Shown here piece after piece: positions 1 through 12,524 of a DNA stretch of 64,000 bases. The translations under genes were made by a program, and so were the position numbers. Within the stretch, counting starts at the first letter, position 1. Each line of letters starts with the position of its first letter. The stretch comes from Melastoma dodecandrum. Its lineage: Eukaryota; Streptophyta; Magnoliopsida; Myrtales; Melastomataceae. The stretch is taken from contig JARUPY010000117.1 of the NCBI GenBank assembly GCA_029817715.1, forward strand, positions 62,001 to 126,000, read 5' to 3'. The notes beneath the pieces are model-generated. The model searched no databases. It was given only the letters and a program-made list of their open reading frames with translations, and was not told the origin of the DNA.

Positions 1-1020
1 AAAGGGCTGAAGGCGTGAGCAGAGTAGCGGAGGAATAAAGGAAGAAGCTGCGTGGGAAAGGGAAGGGCAATTGCAGGAGCTGAGGAAGACTCTGTTGCAG
101 ACAGGAGGGATGGCAGTAAAAGAAAGAGAGAAGGCGGGAAGGAGCGGCCGTTAGTAGCCGTTAGGAAGTCCGTTATATTTTAAGTAGTGGGTCGGGTCGT
201 CAGATGGGCTTGTGTGTTTGGGTTGGCCCAGCCCAAGACGATCGCTATATAGGCGGGTGAGAGGTGGCCGGATTAGTTAGTTAATTTTCCGGCGAGACAG
301 GGGAGAGGTGGAACGATGGTGTGTTGTGGTGATCGGATGGAGGTTTAACTAGCTTGGGCTGTGGGGGGTTTGCTGCTGGTGTTGTGTGTGAACTCTGGTG
401 GTTGTGTTGTTGTGGTTGTTGAATGGAATAGTAGACTGCTTTTATTTCTAGAAACTGTTCTGTGTGATTTTGCAGAAGTAAGTGCAGGAGTTCAGTTCAT
501 CACGGAGCAGGGCACACGCAATGTGATTCAAAAGGTCACCTAAATTCCTTCAAGATCCTGTTCGTTCCCCAAAAGGATCGACAAGCGACAATATCAGCAA
601 CGTGTCACTGACCAATGAATTCCCCACTGTATTGGCACTTTTATGATTTCCCACTCTATTACAAACCAACCCAAGATATCCCCAGAAATGGGGCACTGAG
701 AGACATAAAGAACAAATAAAATGAGTGATCCCCAAACCGGGGTTTCCTTGCCACATCTCTATCGTGTGCAGGCCATTGATCATCACGCACCTTCCTCCTT
801 GCATCCCAGGGTCCCTATACACTATCTTTGGTTTACAAAATGAACTCGCTGACAAATCCCAGAAAGCAGTCTCATCAGAGGGCAAAGCCTGTTTTTAGAA
901 CTCGGGGCACCAAAAAACTATCCACTTCTGGATCTTTATCACACGATTCTTCACACTTGATGCATAGAGAATTACCAAGAATATACCAGAGGGATTAATA
1001 ATTATCCCAGGCCTTGCTGA
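1..1020. other. Intergenic / 3' flank, no gene recognised
   Basis: I see no convincing gene here. The left part is purine-rich and then GT-rich; short open frames in it have no recognisable motif and skewed composition. The right part, next to the stop codon of the O-fucosyltransferase gene, is probably that gene's 3' untranslated and downstream region because the gene reads leftwards into it. Confidence 0.5.
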
Positions 1021-3830
1021 TCAGACACTACTAAGCAATTCATATGATGGCTCCAAACATTCATATGGATTAGCGTAGAAATAGTCCTCCTCCTTTGGCC
1101 TCTCGGGAATGACTAAACGATTCGATGGGTTCCCCATCCGATTTTTATGTGCTTCCTTGACTGCCAATGAAAACTCATCCCAGCTTAGCTGTCCAGTGCT
1201 GTACCGATCTATCAACTCGACCAACAGCCTTCTGTCCAAGATGATTGTCCTCTTGAAACCGAGAAACCTTTATTGTCAAAATGCAGCATCATAAAATCTC
1301 GATCATATCGCTATTCCATTCAGAAATATAACAAAAATTACAAAAGCAAAAACTTCGGAGCGTTCACGTCACACTACGGGAAACGATACACTACCTGCGA
1401 TGTCCCTCAACAACCTTGGCCATGTTACCATCATAGGTAGGAACAAATATGTCGCTTTCCAACGAAACCATATAATCAAGTGCAGCCATCTGGGACGAGT
1501 GATTATGGAAAAACCTGAGATCAGAGGCCTGCAATAGGGTCTCCTTTCGAACCTGTTGTATGATTTGGACGCTATAAGCACTCCAAACATGGGACAAATA
1601 ATGACTCCAAGAGAAATTTTCAAAACTGTGTTCGAGATGACGGACCAATCTTGGAAATGCTGCAGCCAGACTGGACATCCTTCTCTCTCCTCCATATATC
1701 TCACCGGCAGCAATATAGATTTGAATGTTGTGATCAATTCCCAGAGCACGTAAAGTGAGAGCAGTTTCTTCAGGTGTTAACGGACACAAGCCATCTCTCC
1801 TTTTTAGCTCGGAATTGATGACCTTTTCCTTCCACCATGGATAAGCATATCTGGACATCAAACACCAAAGTTCACAATAAAGCATGAGAAGCTTATCAGA
1901 CTTATCACAACTGATTAACTTATATACTGTAGGAAAAATGGAAAACAACTCACCTCATTCTTGTCAACTCCTCCACTTCAACATCAGAACAACCTTGAGT
2001 ACAGCCTGAAAATGCTAACATGTCCATCTCATAACGTAGATGAAGCACAAGGAAAGGACCATTCCACCTTAAGAGCTGGATTACCCTCCTTCCCAACTCC
2101 TCTATCTGAGATGTAAACTTGAGAGCGTTGAAATTCACACGGCAGCGTAGTCTCTGAAGTGATAGCGGTTGGCCATTAGTTGCGAGTCTGGCATCAGTCC
2201 GGTTCAAGTGCACAACCTTGTGTCTCTGTATCAGTGGAAGTATCTGCATGGACCAGCAAAAAGCGTCTCAGGCAGGTGCAAACAAAAAGAATAATGCAAA
2301 AACAGAATCACACACAGGAATATCCCAGGAAAAAGGAAAAGAAAAACAGACAAAAATATTAAGGCATTGGGTAAGCAACAAAAAGATGACATAATGACCT
2401 GGTTATGATAGTACGAGATGTCTGACCAGCTGACTGGTGCCATAGTATGAGTTTGTCCAAGTTCCACCCTTTTCTTAAGCCTAGGAGGCAGCTCCTTAAG
2501 TATTCGAACCTCGTCCCTCAATGACGTTATGAAATGATCAACATCAAATATATCACGGAAGTCACTGCCAAAAAATAACCAGAAAGTGAACATAAAGCAT
2601 AAGGCATCCAGTTAATAGTAGCCAAACAATTGTAATGGTAATGAAAGATGAGCTCAATGACAAACCTTGGATCTGCCCAAAAGGATGTTTTATCTAACTC
2701 GGGAACTATGAGAGTGACATTTAGAAACCGTGCGATGGCAACCATATCGCATATCTGTAAACCATGTCAAAATTGATCAGCCAAATATCGATTCCATAAA
2801 TCAATATGAACTAATAGATGGACAAAGTCAAAGGCCGGTATAAAATGTGTTTTGTGCCACTAACCGCGGCTCTCATTTGATTAAGTCCTCCATTGCACGA
2901 GACCATCAAGTATCCATTGTTCTTGTAGATCCCTGACAGCATCACATGCGTTAGCTCGATCACCGAAAGGGCCCGTGCAAAATGACACAAATACAAAAAA
3001 TGAATTAAGATAATGAGTTCCAAGTATTTCCCTCAAACAGACTTTCCCCTTTTACAGATATATGTGGATTGGTTACCCGTCAAAATCTTTAGGTTGATCA
3101 AGTTGCTGATCACCAACGGGTTGTGTTACTGGGAAACATGCATGCAGTTAAAATCCCAATGTAAGGTATCTTTTCCTGTTGAGATATCTATATGAACATG
3201 TGGAATTTGTGGCAGAATTGACTACATATCTGAACCAAATGAAGAAGGGAAACTAGTATATTTCCAATGTTTTAATAGCACAATAGCTGGATTTTAATTA
3301 TCAACCATTGCAGTGGAAACAGATCCTCGAAAGCATCCCCCACATGATTGACAGTAACACCAAAGGAAATGCAGAAAAGTACTTGTAAACAAAATCATGT
3401 CAGCGACAAATGAGGACTCACTCTTTGGGGGCAAAATCTGTGCCGGAGGAGCATTAAAACCTTTCTCATCCAAGGCATTAGCAGTCAATTCCCTTGACAA
3501 GCACGACGGCAACCCCATCAACATCCGGGGACCCCAAGTTTCCCCCAGAGCCGTCAACTGAACAATGCAAGTCCACAGCAGCACAGTCGTGGTGGCTCGG
3601 ATCAGCCACACCTTCATCCGCGACCGCGAGGATGCCACTGTAGTCGAGACCAACACAGAGTTCCTCAACTTCTCGACCTTGAGAGCCCTTAACCCTTTCA
3701 ACCCCATCAAAAAACTATCCCTCCTTGTCGTCGTCCTCCTCCTCCTCCCACTATCAACAAGAATCCCACAGACAGCCTTGTCTCTTCCTTCACCCTTCCC
3801 CCCAACCCCATCTCCCTCGACCTCACACAT
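1021..3830 (-). CDS. O-fucosyltransferase family protein (plant GT106-like)
   Basis: Eight exons on the minus strand join in phase into 543 codons: 3830-3422, 2932-2865, 2754-2666, 2564-2399, 2243-1954, 1850-1646, 1552-1395 and 1267-1021. All junctions are GT-AG. Residues about 74-95 form one hydrophobic segment ([20 protein letters not shown]) after a basic N-terminus, so this looks like a type II Golgi membrane protein. The lumenal part carries the plant O-fucosyltransferase signatures [32 protein letters not shown] and the [27 protein letters not shown] block near the C-terminus. Family members transfer fucose, or in related clades other sugars, to proteins or wall polysaccharides; the acceptor here is unknown. 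The start is uncertain: the Met at 3830 gives the longest product, and the Met at 3707 also leaves the anchor intact. Nothing looks broken. Confidence 0.92.
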
Positions 3831-4437
3831 ACCTAAGGGACAGCCAAAACAGAACTAATCAAGAACCAACAATGCCGTCCATACACTGTCTCGGTCGCAA
3901 AATCCCAAATGCACCATCAGAAAGAGTCAAAAAACCCGGGGAATGGACAAGCCCCGGACTTCCCACCATACCCGCCTCCGGGAACCGAGGAAATCTCCTG
4001 GGTCTCCTCAAAGGTCGGCACTTGAGAAATCCGCGACAAGCGGCGGGAGAATGCCGGAGCCGCGTCGGTTCAACGGATCTCGTCCGGTGGGTCCGCTACA
4101 AATGGAGGGATGGAGGGTGAAACCGGGTGTCTCCTACTGAGCCGCAGGTAACCGGGATGGGGCGTCAGCGGTTGAGGAAGAGCGAAGACGAGGAGGAACG
4201 GGAAGTGAACGAGAGATGGACAGAGAGAAGAAGGATTTGGATGCGTGAACTAACAAAAGAAAAGCCAAATACTGAGAGGAGTTGCCAAATGACACATTCG
4301 AGATGGACGGAGTGAATAAAGGATTTGGACGCGTGAACTAACGAAAGAAATACGTTAAGTATGTAGCTCAGTTTAAAGTGTTAATTTTTAATCGGTCCAA
4401 ATAACAAGTTAAATACAAGCACGTGTTCTAAAATTAA
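3831..4437. other. Upstream region of the O-fucosyltransferase gene
   Basis: This GC-rich then AT-rich stretch lies upstream of the minus-strand O-fucosyltransferase gene and probably holds its 5' UTR and promoter. Plus-strand open frames here are arginine/proline rich with no recognisable domain and look like by-products of the GC-rich leader. I could not name a regulatory element. Confidence 0.4.
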
Positions 4438-4947
4438 GGCAAAATATTTTTTATGAACTCAAGAGTCCATTTTCTATTTTGTTATTAATTTAGTTTGTTA
4501 AATAATTTTGTTATCAACTTTTATTTCTATTTTGATTTTATTGAATTTGTCGAAAAAAATTAAAAAAAAAAGTAAAAAATAATATTGAAACCTCTAATAT
4601 GTTATTTTATTTTAAAATTTCGATAGCCAGAAAGTTAGAAGACGAAGTTGGATGATAGTTGTTGATGCTGTAAAAAAATACACAAAATTGATGTAGGCCG
4701 GATGATGGCTTTATCGAGAGGCGACTACTACGGGTAAAGTAGATCGTGAGGCAAATGAATGAGATGTTGGAACTCCACTATTATAATAAATGTGTCAGAC
4801 TATATTAAGTCCTTGCTTGGCTTTCTCTAAAAAAATTCAAAATTGACCACAATCAATATAAAAGTAAAAGTTTGTGATAAAATTAAATAACAAACTAAAT
4901 TAATGATAAAACAGAAAGTTGGCGAGACCATAAATATATATTTTACC
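4438..4947. mobile_element. MULE-type MITE, copy A
   Basis: The termini are inverted repeats: the left end reads GGCAAAATAT and the right end, read on the minus strand, GGTAAAATAT, with similarity continuing for about 110 bp. The 9 bases before it (TAAAATTAA, 4429-4437) and after it (TTAAATTAA, 4948-4956) match at 8 of 9 positions, as expected for a Mutator-superfamily duplication. There is no coding capacity. The interior, including the stretch around CTCCACTATTATA and the TTGG(C/T)TTTC motif, is shared with copies B (5170) and C (27409), so all three derive from one family. Confidence 0.8.
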
Positions 4948-5169
4948 TTAAATTAATAGAACTCATCTTTCTTTTTTACATGAAATTTTTTAATTAACCC
5001 CACTTGAATTTTAATCATTTCAATAAATAGAACTAAATATTACTTAAAAGGATAAAAAATTATTGGTTATAGAATTCGTCGAACGTTTTAATGGCCGGCA
5101 TATGTAATTTTGCATCGCTGACATCATGTTAATACCTCATGCCTAAAATCGTGGTATCAATTCTTTGTT

Positions 5170-5756
5170 GGCAAAATAGACGTTTATGTCCCTAAGTATT
5201 GACAAACTTTCTTTTTATGTCAACATCTTTTTTTATATACAAAAATGTCACTAACTATGTCATCAACATTTTTTCTGGCCAATCTTGAATTTTTTATAGT
5301 GCAAGCCAAACGGGGCCTTAATAGATAATTTTTATTTTTTGACTAAAAAGGAAAAAAATAAAAAAAAATTGAAAAATAATATTAAAACTTTTTATGTGTT
5401 TTTAATTTTAAAATTTTGATGAGCAAATCAAGTGAATTAAAAGCCGAAATTAACTACAGTTACTGATGCTGTCAAAAAATATTCAAAATCGATGAAGGTC
5501 GAATGATATTCTATTACGGGACTGCTACTACGGATAAGTAGGATTATAAGACGAATTAATGATAAGTTGAAAATCCACTGTTATAGCAAGAGAGTTAGAA
5601 TATATTAAGGTCTTGTTTGGTTTTCGCTATAAGAAATTCAAGATTGGCTAGAAAAAAGGTTGATGATATAGTTAGTGACGTTTTTGTATATAAAAAAAGA
5701 TGTTGACATAAAAAGAAAGTTTGTCAATACTTATGGACATAAACGTATATTTTGGC
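5170..5756. mobile_element. MULE-type MITE, copy B
   Basis: Inverted termini of roughly 100-130 bp run inward from GGCAAAATAGACGTTTATGT on the left and its counterpart on the right (GCCAAAATATACGTTTATGT on the minus strand). The interior matches copies A and C in order and orientation. The right flank is T-rich and the expected 9-bp duplication is weak (TTCTTTGTT against TTTTTTTTA, 6 of 9), so the exact right end is less certain. No open frame of interest. Confidence 0.65.
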
Positions 5757-7821
5757 TTTTTTTTAAAAAAAGGGGGGGCGTTCAATAAAAGGTCGGCCTC
5801 TGACCATCCCATGAGATCTTGTAATGTGATTTGGTAAGCCTTTTGCAATATAATCATTTTCATGAACCCAAATCGATAGGCGTGTCGACACATGCCACGA
5901 CGGTTCACTAATCCTTTTCACTTGTGGGGGCCGCAAACGCGATAGTGGACGTGGACCGGGACAAAGGTATGTGGAGACACGTGTACGGTGGTGATTCGAG
6001 AAGATGGGACATCGCTTCTGCCCAGGCCGATTTGTTTGGTGGCTTGGCTGTCGGTCGATTCGAAGGAGTTCGCGACGGGAAACAGTACTTCAAAATTTAA
6101 TGAAAGGTATGAGATTTTAATTTTTCTTTTTTTCGAAATTTCAAATTCCCGTGACGACGAATTATGGGCGTGCACCGACAAAAATTGCGACGAGAGAGCG
6201 AGAGAGAGAGAGCTTCGGAAGGAACAAATCGAGCGGACCCATTTTTTGTATTTACTTATCAGGATCACGATCATCACAGTTTGGGACGAAAATGATAGTT
6301 CCTTATTTTAGTTGTACGTCTGGATTCGTACCGTTGGAGCACTTGATAGGTGAACAATAGTTACACGGAATAATACTAAATGAGTTTTGAACTCAAAATC
6401 ACCGTAAACGAATCCAGAGATCGCTTTACTACTCTCGCACGAAATTGATAATTTTCATTGTTGCGTGTTGGAAATCAGTACAACGTATTGGCCAGACGTG
6501 TATGAACAACTGGAGAGGGCGTCCTTGTGACCTGGCCTCGTGTGGGGAGGAAGTCCACGTGTCGCTGTTCTATTTTAAAACACCCAACAGGATGATGACT
6601 CGCTTACGATTGGGATACGACTACGAGTCGGGAAAGCTCCGCCTAATGTCGGTTACGAACATTGGGCACGGGCCTGCATTTTTCTATGCATGTCGTATTC
6701 AATCTGTGCACGGTACCGTAGCATGATTTTCCTATTGGGGAATGATTGAGATTTTAAATGGGCCCGCTTTGATAATTAGAAAGGCCTATTGACGGGCAAT
6801 TATTTGGGCTTTATCGGGCATGGCTACTCGGCCCATACACGTTTCTGGTGTTACGTCTCGTAATTAAATAAATTATCGAGCGAACCATCCCTCCTTTTTA
6901 TGAATACACACTCTCCTTTTCTCGGTGTGCTTTGATTTTGAGCTTGACTTTGGAAGGAAAAGGAAAGATGGAACCCGTTTAACTCAGAAGAATCTCAGGA
7001 CATTAGTTAGCCGACGAGAATGGGTCTGTTGATAAATTCAGGCCCCGAGAATACTGGTGGGTCGTCGAAGCACTCACCCGAGTGTAAGAATTATAAACAC
7101 CGTAACAGTAATCAAAAAGGAGAAAAGAAAAACATCAACTTTCGCTCACAAGAGACTCAAATACTTACGCTCATTGTTGTCGGAAAAACTAAATATAAAT
7201 CAAGACAAAAACTGATGAAAAGGAAAGAACGATGAAGGACAACCAAGTGTTAATGTCCGTCCCTTATAAAGAAAAACAGGAAACTTATTTATAATAAAAC
7301 TAATAAATAAACCGTCGAGATTTTTTTTTTTTTTTAAGAAACCTTAAAGATAGTGGGAACTAGTTGAATCCGTCTGAAGAATGTGAGTTATTTTGTTTAG
7401 AAACATGGGTTGCTAACTTCTCTCCAACACGACTTCTCCCTTTTATAATTAATTCGAATTCCTTCTCGATTGTTCTTGTTGTACCTTGTCTTCTATTTCA
7501 TTTATCCGCGTGTCATTTGAGCATGATTCACCGGCAATTTGAGCAAATCAATCTTCTTACCCATAGTTGCCTTTGTGCTTGCAAAATGAGAACACCGTAT
7601 GTCCAAAAATTATTGCACAAAATTCATGTGCTAATATCTACCAAAGTAAGTTGTCATCGCTCATGGACGTTGAGTTAATACGAATTTCATTTTTTGTTCG
7701 GAAGATAAAACATTTCAAATAATTCATGTAAAAATGTGGGTATTATTTTCGCTTGGAAAAGAGTACCAATTTTCAATTCACATAGGCGAAGGACGAATGT
7801 ACAACTTGAGAATAACATGTG
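5757..7821. other. Intergenic, no gene recognised
   Basis: Short open frames occur on both strands (for example 6445-6726 on plus), but none has a recognisable domain, a plausible intron structure or a neighbour that would support it. A short GA-rich microsatellite lies near 6196-6212. I see no RNA gene. Confidence 0.4.
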
Positions 7822-8589
7822 TGTTGACACATGAATTTTGGGATCCGTCCTCGAGAACTCGAGGAGGATAAGGAGCGACATTCCATAAGCGCACCTCGAA
7901 TAACCTTAGATGTGATTGTCACTTGAGAAACGTGTCTCGAGTAACTTCAAATGACTACTCGAGAAAAGTTTCGTCTCGTGAGACTATGACACTTTGAGTA
8001 AATCAACTCTTCGAGCGTCAGGGTATTTTGACCACATGGACACGTGGCAGACTCAGAAAGGTTGGCTAGGACACGATGTGTATGTCTCCTACTAAATAGG
8101 GATTCGATCATGCACACGATCTTGGAAGATCACGTCCTAACTGAGTAACTGCAACAGCAAGACTCTGGTAACAAAATAGGAAAAAAGAACGACGGGAAAG
8201 ATACGATCAACTTTATAAATCCAAATCTGGCAAAGTTGGTCTTCGCTCTTGCTCTCCCACAGCGTCCTGAAAGCATCCAAAAACCAGCACCCTGGAAACA
8301 CCATCACTCTCACTACAACCGACCACCAATCTACCAAGGTAGATTCCATTAAAGGGATATGACATAGCCTCCGTTCGTTTGAAGCATCCCGTCATCATTT
8401 TCCAGTCTCTTTTGTTGTATTTCAATTCACTTCAGTAAGTGTCGTAAAAACTCAACCTTTGTGATTCAGTGTTGTTTTATCAATTCAAGTATTCGTTTCC
8501 TGTTTATTTTACTTTTCTTTACTTTAAATCGATCATAAATCACTATAAAATTCGATACGGGTTACGGGGAACACAATTTCGCACTAACA
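7822..8589 (+). repeat. Possible degenerate solo LTR
   Basis: The stretch starts TGTTGACAC and could end at CACTAACA, giving TGTT...AACA termini like those of the better supported solo LTR at 25916, which starts with the same TGTTGACA. An ACTAAATAGGG box lies near 8090. The 5-bp flanks (ATGTG and ACGTA) match at only 3 of 5 positions, both differences being transitions. No internal retrotransposon coding sequence adjoins it. This is a weak call. Confidence 0.3.
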
Positions 8590-9220
8590 ACGTAAAAAAA
8601 GAAAAAGAAAATGACGCTAAAGAAACGGGGCGATTCAACACAAAAATCACCCCCACCGAGTGACCAGATCGGCACAGATAACTCGCACACATGTTCCGCC
8701 GGGGAAGACTAGCGTTGACTTATGCTGAAGAACCCTTTGGTTTCGTCGCTCCAACCGACTAATCTAATCTGACTCGTTCGTTTTGTTGCACATAACTTCT
8801 CTGAATACGACGACGACGATGCCCGTAATGTAACGTAAATCTCTAATTTACGTGTCTCATTACAATCATCAGCAAATCTGTTTTGTTTATTCGGGCAATT
8901 CATAGAAACGTTGTCTTCTTGGGAAGAAAGGTAAATGAAACGGCCAGATGGAAAGTCCTCGTCATGTCCGGCAATCCAAAATTATATATAAAGGAAAAAA
9001 AAGCAAATTAATCGTCCCAATTCCGCAATTAACGGGGCGACTCCAGGGTAATGTCGTCATTTCACAGAACACTTTGAAAGAAACAGCAACGAATACTCCC
9101 AAAAAAGGACAAAACAAGGTCATCCTCCTCTCCGACGGAGCATCGGTCGAACAACTCTCTCTCAGTCAGTACCGTCCGCCATTGGAGGAGGAGAAGATCT
9201 CGAAGCTTCCAATTGGTTCG

Positions 9221-11054
9221 ATGATGGTGTTCGAGGCGAAGGACTACGACGCTCAGGACGAAGCAGGTTGCGCTGGTGTAGTAGGTGGAGGAGGAGATTC
9301 GAAGTCGTGGATGTCGTCCGACGTCGACGACGCTTCGCCGACTCGCTTCCGGGATCGGACGTCCGTCGATCAGGGTGGTTCTAAAGTCGCCGGCGGCAAT
9401 GTCGATCGAGTGCTCTTCAACGACCTCTGCGAGATGGTTCCTCTCGTTCAGATACTCATGGTGAGCTCCCGAGTCAGTTTCTGAGCTTTTCGTGGGGGTT
9501 TTGCTGGTTAGGGTTCTTATGATGTTGGCTTTTTGAATTGGGAGCGAGTGAGGATTCGGCTGATCTGTATGTAGGACAAGAAAGCGGGAAGTTCGTTCAC
9601 GCGGAGGGGTTCTATGGTTTACACTAAGACGCCTTCTAAGGAACTTCTGTACAGAAAGGTGATTTTTTTAATTGTTAAAATCCTTTCTGATGTAATTGAT
9701 TTTGCCCACGGGTTCTTTGTCTGCTTAATGTCTGTCAACAATGAAAATTTTTGGAGAAAAAATTTTGAATTTATGTGGAGTCCAAAGATGGTGGTTTTAA
9801 TATGTGGTTGTAGCTGATTTGTGGAATCTTCCTTCAGTATAAGATTCCCTGTTTAATGTCAGCACTCTGGTAGATACTTAAGATTTGAGGATATGGGAAT
9901 TGATCGCATAGCAATCTCAAGTGTATGGTATTTTCTGTAGTGGAAACATCTTTATTCTGCTAATCAATTGCTAGTGGCAACTGGCAAAACTGGATATGAA
10001 TGTGCTTCTCGATCTCTGATGGGAACTTTTAATGGGTGATGAAGCCTGGGGAACCAAAAGCGAGGAATATCCCCCAGTCGATTCCTCGAAAAAATAAGAG
10101 GGATACTGGAGATAATGATAGTGTCAAGGATGGTGGTGGGGGCAGCCAGGATGGTGACGGCTTCGCCATGTATTCCTCCAAGACCTTGGCAGCGGAAAGA
10201 GAAGAGTTGGCTCGACTGAGAGACAAGGTGGAGGATCTTCAATGGAAATTAGTAGAGAAGGAAGAGGTCCTGAAATCAGCAGAAATTACGAAGGGCGAGA
10301 TGACCTCTGTTTGTGCACAAAATGAAGAGTTGAGACATGAGGCTGGTGAAAAAGATTCTGTCATCCGGTCCATCCAACTACAACTATCTGATGCAAGGGT
10401 AATTGCTTTTATATTGTCTAACCCACAAATCTTATGGAACCTTTTTGTCAACCTCACTCGAATGTCTGAGTTAGTCTGGGGAAGTAGAACCTGTGATAAT
10501 TGTTTGACAATTTGCTGATGAAAACTAGTGCCCCCTTAAGATATTTTCATGGTTCACAGATAAAGCTTGCTGACAAGCAAGCTGCATTGGAGAAAACCCA
10601 GTGGGAAGCCATGATGTCTATGAAGAAAGCTGAGAAGTTGGAAGAGGAACTTGAATTAATTCAGCGTGAAGTTTCATTATTCATGTCTATATTTCAGGAC
10701 TTGGCAAGTAATGATTCTCCTGCCTGCGGCAGAGAATACGATGTTGCACCTTATTATTCCACGGACCTTACTTCTGCGGTAAGTCTCAGGTCTCAATCCT
10801 CTTGCGAATTGACAAATAATTCGTTTGTTGATCTTTGACTCAAAGATATGCCCTGGTGAGTGGATTGGCCGATGAATGAATTTCCCTGTATATTTTGGCA
10901 GGACAACTTTCCCAGCGCTGAACAGGAGCGAGAGATGGAAGAAGCTAGACTGGCCTACATTGCCGCCGTTGCCATGGCAAAAGAAAAGCAAGATGAAGAG
11001 TCCATGGCTTTTGCTGCCCAAGCGAGGTTACGACTGCAATCATTCGTCTTTTGA
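9221..11054 (+). CDS. MPB2C: Microtubule-associated movement-protein-binding protein MPB2C
   Basis: Five exons join in phase into 349 codons: 9221-9460, 9575-9658, 10045-10398, 10560-10778 and 10902-11054, all with GT-AG introns. The product resembles plant MPB2C proteins: an acidic, glycine-rich N-terminus, the block NVDRVLFNDLCEMVPLVQIL, the basic SSFTRRGSMVYTKTPS segment, a long predicted coiled coil of E/K/L heptads across exons 3 and 4, and a C-terminal helix ending LRLQSFVF. MPB2C was described as a microtubule-associated host protein that binds the tobamovirus movement protein and the homeodomain protein KNOTTED1, limiting their cell-to-cell movement. The start could be either Met of the pair at 9221/9224. 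An upstream in-frame Met at 8948 extends into A-rich sequence and is unlikely. No lesion is visible. Confidence 0.88.
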
Positions 11055-11985
11055 TGTCGGGGAGAGACCTCCAGCTGTCAAGAATTGTTCCTCTTGTCGC
11101 TGACCTGAAGAACTTTTGATGAGATTGAATGCTGGGAGCGTGGTTTCCCTTCTTGTGATAACTTGTCGGCAGCTTTTCTGTATGTTTTCCCAATGGTTCT
11201 GTATGTCCGCAGGACAATGATTATCTGTGTGAACAATGGTTGTGTAATACAAATTCTGCATTGTCCGATATATTATTTAGTTGTCAACCTCCAATTTTAG
11301 GCTTAAAAGGAGATCGAATGGGCCGCACATCCTCCAAACATTGGGCCCAATAGGCCCATAAAGCAAGTAAATCGGCCCATTATACGCTGACCCATTAAGT
11401 TGTTTTGGGTTACTTTTGGAGAATAATTATGAGCTTTGTTTTGACAAAATATCGATATTTGGCCCCATCTATAGGCCAACTTTAGGTTTTGACATATCGT
11501 TTAAAAATTTTTGAATTTGGCCTTATTTCGATTTTACTTTTCGATTTGGCGGCCTTATCTCTGACGCCATCTCGTTTTCGCCATTAGACCTCTAGATTAT
11601 CCGACGTGTCTTTAAATGTTTTATTTGTTTTTCTTACATGGAGTCCTCTGCTTTCGTGTGAATGACCACCACTACCACATTATCGTCATCCCCCTGCTCC
11701 CGCCGCCACCAGCCCTTCATTTCCCCTCCCCTTCCCCTCCACCACCAGCCCTCCGATCAACAGTCTGCCGACGTCGGCCTTGGTGTCAGCATCTTCCCTC
11801 TCCTACCCTGCCTCCCGTCCGCCGCCACCATCACCCCAACCACGAAGCTAGGGTTAGCCGCTTGTTGATGGTTTTTCCTCATCCTTTTCATCCGGCCTCC
11901 TGCCTTGGTCATCCTAAACTACTACCCAAACCGTCCCCGAAAGCCTCCACCAACTCCCCCACTGTCCCCTAAATCAAGAAGGGGA

Positions 11986-12324
11986 TGCTATGGTTCTTCT
12001 GGGATTGCACGATCGGAGGAGAACGACGAATGATGGAAGGACTGATCGGCAATGAACATCAGTCGAATCTCGTCATTCAATCAACTTGCAGATTACAAGC
12101 GAGGAACAGAGGAACAAGAGGAAGGAAGCTAACATAATACAACAACTCACTACCAACAGTTCCCGGCCCCCTTATATCTATTTTCTCTGTAACTACTTGT
12201 AACGACCCTAACGTACAGAGCAATGTAACAGTACATTTAACAGTAACAACTCCTCTTTCTCCACTTCTTCAGCTCACATATGCCCTTCCTCTGTCCTTCG
12301 CAGCTTCATATTCTGCCCATAACA
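11986..12324 (-). repeat. Reina element 3' LTR
   Basis: Direct repeat of 16981-17319, preceded by the GGGGA target duplication. It is the 3' LTR because the element reads on the minus strand. Its inner end reads CATAACA where the partner reads CATAGCA. Confidence 0.9.
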
Positions 12325-12524
12325 GTCCATCCCTCTTAAAATGAAGCTTGTCCTCAAGCTTAATCACCTGTTTCCAGCAACTATGTTTACACATCCAATA
12401 TAACGAACCTTCCTCCACTCGTCCGTCATTATCATCCTCCTCTCATTCTACAAGTCTATCCCCACTTCTAACACATCACTGTCCTCATCACAGTTCGCCA
12501 CCCCCCCTTAAGAACAACTTGCCC

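Noticed and set aside
361..543. Plus-strand 60-codon open frame
   Set aside because: Valine/leucine-rich product from GT-rich DNA, without an ATG at its stated start and with no domain, splice or neighbour support.
6445..6726. Plus-strand 93-codon open frame
   Set aside because: It has no recognised family and no supporting intron or promoter context.
10677..11217. Minus-strand frames opposite MPB2C
   Set aside because: They lie over the phased exons of MPB2C and are reverse shadows of its coding sequence.
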